DNA of 64,000 nucleotides from Nematostella vectensis (lineage: Eukaryota; Cnidaria; Anthozoa; Actiniaria; Edwardsiidae). The notes beneath the pieces were generated by a model. That model searched no databases. It was given only the letters and a program-made list of their open reading frames with translations, and had not been told where the DNA came from. The stretch is from positions 5,104,498 to 5,168,497 of the forward strand of contig NC_064045.1 of NCBI RefSeq assembly GCF_932526225.1, in the 5' to 3' direction. This document shows, piece by piece, positions 61,001 to 64,000 of this stretch (position 1 is the first letter of the stretch; each line of letters begins with the position of its first letter). The translations under genes were made by a program, and so were the position numbers.

Positions 61001-62856
61001 GGAGCATAAAATGGCGGCGTGATTGGCCTTTTTATCAAAACAAATCGATCCTTTATCGTATGAGTCAAATACCGTCCCCAAGACACTTGTCTGAATAAGG
61101 GAGAAGCTAGCCTAGTCCCAGGCGTTCTTATCGGCTTTCCTGTGGTTGGGTTTCCTGTGAATGGTATCTCCCCATCTATCTCTCTGTGGGTGAGCTCGTC
61201 CTAGCCCCAACACTACCTCATGGCTCATCTCCGAGCACAGGAAACCCGGTAAGAACGTCTGGGACTAGACTGGGGAGAAGCTAAAAGGATACAATATCGG
61301 AGCAGCTCTCGCCCCTGCAGATTCCACCATCTTGACGTAAGAAGCCAGGATCACCTGTCCCTCGCCGGCGCGTAGCAGTCCTGCAGTCGCCTCCTGTGTC
61401 AGGATTCCTGGAAGAAGGCAATCGATACGCCTTAGAAAATATTACTGTCGAATCCGTTGTATCGCGACGCCGCATTTTCAAAACATCGATTTGTTTTTGT
61501 CTTTTGTTAGGATTTTCCGTTCCGCCCGTCAAATTATTCTAAGCCAATCAGATTCTTGCCATATCTCGCCTATTGCAGTTGCCTGGCTTTCTGTCGCGAC
61601 ACTGTCTGGTTTTCGTCCATAGGATAGCCAGGGAAGTGCACAAAGCGAGACTCTGATTGGCTCAGAATGGTTTTACTGACGGAACAGAAAACCAAAACAA
61701 ATCGTGTTTTGAAAACGCGAGTCGCGATACAATCGATTCAACAGTAAACAACATTTGAATAAACAATGGTTTGGGGAACTTCAGATTCGCCGTCCACATA
61801 TTTGCATTTTTCAAGGGCCTTGTATTTCCTGCATCGTTCTATAGAAATCAAGGCGTGAAGTTCATTGTGCACCATTTGTTTGTACGGGTATTCTGGAGTC
61901 GCTCCGATTTTGAATTCTTGTGTATTTTTTGTGGTTCAATAAATAAAAAAGCCCACATTGTCATGTTTTAGATATTCGTCAATTTCTACACTAACATGGC
62001 GGCTGTTTATTACTGAACAAAACAAGAATCGTTTTCCAACGTGAATAACTGAACACTGAAACCATGATTTCCATCAGTTACGAAGCTTTAACACGAGGTT
62101 GCGCTATAAAAGGGAAAGCTCCTCCCACCCCCGGGTTCGAATTTGCAATTAAAATCAGAACACTGCAACGCTAGCAGTCAAATTATAAGCCTCCTGCAAA
62201 ATTGCTTATCTCTGAGCCTCAGTCGGCTGGAATAAAAGTTTTTTTTGCACAAGTAACAAGACAGTTGTGATAAGAGCTTGTTAAATTAGTCATCTTAAAT
62301 TAGTTATTTGCTGTCCACTCACGTTGTCGGTGCAAATTTAAAAATTTTGCGCTATCCATAATCTAGCGCACCTGCATAAATTATTCTCGCGCTGTGATGA
62401 AAATGCTCGTATTTCAGAGCGCACACAGCTTGGTATAGCATTATTTTACGATAGATAGAAACATTTTTAGATCGACAACTCTGGCAATGATATTTATTTT
62501 GGTTAGAATATAAAATTTGAATTTAGCGCTCAGAGCAATTGTCATGACAATTGCTCATTGACGGCCATTAATAACTGATTGTTCCTGAGCCCTGGGGTGG
62601 GAGGAGCTTTCCCTTTTAATAGCGAAACCTCATGTTTAAGGATTTCGCAGTCTTCCCGCATATAATGAAGCTTACCTTTTTTATGCTACAGTGTTTGGTA
62701 TAATTTCCCCTTACCTATAATAGGCCGATTATTCTTGATTCTAGCCCTATCCAGAATAAGACCCGGATTTGCTCGACTAGACCATTCGTCCGCGGATGAT
62801 GCTTCCATCAATAAAACGATACATAATCCAACCAAAGGCTTCCACACACAACCCAT
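58004..62856 (-). CDS. GGH: Gamma-glutamyl hydrolase (folate gamma-glutamyl hydrolase), eight exons
   Basis: The model is 62856-62715, 61407-61293, 60200-60150, 59992-59742, 59388-59282, 59071-58978, 58821-58684 and 58155-58004. It gives 349 residues with phase kept throughout. The enzyme trims poly-glutamate from folates in lysosomes or after secretion. An N-terminal signal peptide (WKPLVGLCIVLLMEASSA) precedes NRPIIGILTQEA. Class-I glutamine-amidotransferase features follow: ILASYVKMVESAGARAAPI; VVFPGGHIKLNASRYAAVGK; FPVWAECLGLELIS with the nucleophile Cys near residue 145; and FHWHPSKPMFEW with the catalytic His near residue 265. The C-terminus is ALIYNYPVTYTGVETTFMQA. The weakest junctions are the exon 2 donor (GTATCC) and the exon 7 acceptor (poor pyrimidine tract). 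Introns 1 and 2 carry several MITEs. Convergent with RMDN1. Confidence 0.93.
59590..59733 (+). repeat. GGH: Short interspersed repeat, family 'ACGATACAGAAACATTAA' (copy inside GGH intron 4)
   Basis: CACAATATAGAAACATAAAA, ACACAGTCACGCCCCTACTGG and the GGCCACGTAAAATGAGG end place it in the same family as the copies near 4741, 57645 and 57775. It ends within about 10 bases of the exon 4 donor. Confidence 0.65.
60557..60814. repeat. 52-bp minisatellite, five copies
   Basis: The unit is TAGTTGTTGCTATGTTCTCT, GTACTATGTACTG, then TTTTTAAGAATGTCGATCT. The copies are almost identical; the first carries TTCTTTGTTCTATGAACTG. It lies in intron 2 of GGH. Confidence 0.95.
61110..61272. mobile_element. 163-bp MITE with 11-bp direct flanks
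   Basis: The left end GCCTAGTCCCAGGCGTTCTTA and the right end TAAGAACGTCTGGGACTAG are inverted. GGGAGAAGCTA occurs directly on both sides (61099-61109 and 61273-61283). A duplication of 9-11 bases fits Mutator-type insertion. It lies in GGH intron 2, about 20 bases from the exon 2 donor. Confidence 0.75.
61441..61749. repeat. MITE-like foldback, TTGTATCGCGAC ends
   Basis: The left TTGTATCGCGACGCCGCATT then TTCAAAAC, and the right GTTTTGAAAACGCGAGTCGC then GATACAA, are imperfect inverted repeats of about 45 bases. ATTCTAAGCCAATCAGA inside pairs with TCTGATTGGCTCAGAAT. It lies in GGH intron 1. Confidence 0.82.
62085..62641. repeat. ~555-bp foldback element with ~50-bp inverted ends
   Basis: The ends share AAAGGGAAAGCTCCTCCCAC against GTGGGAGGAGCTTTCCCTTT, together with CGCTAT/ATAGCG. 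It has an AT-rich interior with no open frame of note. It lies in GGH intron 1, about 75 bases from exon 1. Confidence 0.82.
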
Positions 62857-64000
62857 ACCGAGTACTTTTTGCAAGCGCTGGCGCTGAGGGCTCTTTTATG
62901 CTCTCAAAATCCTTATAAACAGATGTGAATTCTGAAATGTTTTAGTCCGGTTTTGGTTATTTCTTATGACCTCAGCAACCCGGAGGAACGCAAAGGTCAC
63001 ACCTACCAGTGAGGAATTATCACAACAAATTTCACATAGTGTTAGTTTACATACCGTAAAGCCTCTAGGAAGACATTTGAGATGTAGCTATCTTTTTTCG
63101 CTACATCAAAGGAGCGTCTCCTATCCAAATCAGCCTGTGATGCAGGCGTTTACTCAGTAATCGCGAAAATCCAGCCTCGAGCGATTCGTAGCCGCCATCT
63201 TGGATTTTGAGCTAAAATACAAATAGCTCGAGGCTGTTTTTGGGGCTATAAAGATAACGGACAAACGCCTAATTTTATTCCTAATTAATCCATCTTTCGT
63301 TTTAATTAATATGGATGACGTAGAAAATGATCGAAATCATATAAAACCAAAAATTCGCTTTCAAGCTCAGAGATTGACTTTGATGTTATTACCACGACCA
63401 TATTAAAAACCTGACCCCACCCCTCCCCCCAGAAATAAAGAAAAACGACTTGGTTTGGCAACATTTTAGTTTTCTTGCAAAACGCCTATTAGCAGCCTGA
63501 AAGCTTACTCGGGTCGAAGCTATGCAAAATGGGAAAACGCCGAAAAACACAGACAAAACATACTGTACATTTTAACTTATTTCCTTTTTCTTTCGAGTAC
63601 TTGCAAAGAGTGATTCGAGCTAGCCGCCTAGTTTGGATGCCAATAAGAGGAACTCAGAAAAAAGTAATTGATGCGTGAAGCTCCAACAGAACAAATAAAC
63701 TTTCATCTCTGATGGATTCGTTCCAAACACGTTCAGATTTCCAATTAAAGTCAATTTCCTAGAGTCTTTAGAAATTGTTTAGTATCCTTGTCTTTTTCTG
63801 CGAGATGTCTTACAATACAGCGTTTGATAAAATGTAGCGGAAAACCTTTTATTTTTTTTTCAGTTTTCTTATACCAATGTAAAGGAAGTAATTTTCTTAG
63901 GTGTTAGTGCGGTGTAGGTGATTGACAAATGAGAAGGACTTTTTCCTCTTTGCCAACTGACTATTTCACAGCTGTACTTACAGAGGGAGATCTTTCATTC
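62857..64000. other. 5' flank of GGH and right edge
   Basis: No exon was recognised. A small inverted repeat (CAGCCTCGAGCGAT at 63172 with ATAGCTCGAGGCTG near 63223) is present. The GGH promoter should lie just to the right of 62856. Confidence 0.4.

Overview
The window is an AT-rich, intron-containing animal nuclear genome segment. Split genes with GT-AG introns, a 5'TOP-like ribosomal protein gene, a LINE with an SGNH-type ORF1 and hammerhead-like palindromes all point to a metazoan. The protein style (PAN/EGF/fibrinogen-like secreted protein, arrayed ADP-ribosylarginine hydrolases, cnidarian-looking Mutator-like transposase) suggests an anthozoan cnidarian such as a sea anemone. Genus and species are my inference, not proven. 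Exon structures below were built by hand from splice sites, reading phase and family similarity; in each completed model the exon lengths add up to a whole number of codons.

Layout. 0-6.5 kb is repeat-dominated: a broken terminal-exon copy at the left edge, a 9-bp minisatellite, a (TA)n tract touching a 158-bp palindrome with hammerhead ribozyme cores, a MITE, and a RecQ-like helicase pseudogene whose own codons have been amplified into a 30-bp minisatellite. 7.1-14.0 kb (minus) is a six-exon gene for a secreted PAN-EGF-fibrinogen-like protein; its first intron carries a dead Mutator-like transposase gene with an internal 168-bp duplication. 14-21 kb is gene-poor and holds inverted repeats and a ~147-bp satellite rich in TGACGTCA.

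21.6-38.2 kb (minus) holds three tandem ADP-ribosylarginine hydrolase genes, here called A, B and C. B looks like an unequal-crossover hybrid: its 5' part and 5' flank resemble A, its 3' end and 3' flank resemble C. The intergenic spacer is therefore present twice. The second copy is split by a 4.6-kb LINE, and the first copy preserves the empty site.

38.8-45.5 kb (plus) is RPS9 (uS4), with a 3.8-kb first intron full of transposon debris and a second intron directly after the stop codon. 45.75-51.29 kb (minus) is an L-threonine aldolase gene of eight exons, tail-to-tail with RPS9 and head-to-head (103 bp between start codons) with RMDN1 (plus, 51.40-57.10 kb). RMDN1 is tail-to-tail with gamma-glutamyl hydrolase (minus, 58.00-62.86 kb, eight exons).

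The genes are not a functional cluster: they cover ADP-ribose removal, translation, glycine/threonine metabolism, mitochondrial/microtubule-linked TPR function and folate-polyglutamate hydrolysis. The striking biology is in the repeats and in how they have reshaped genes.
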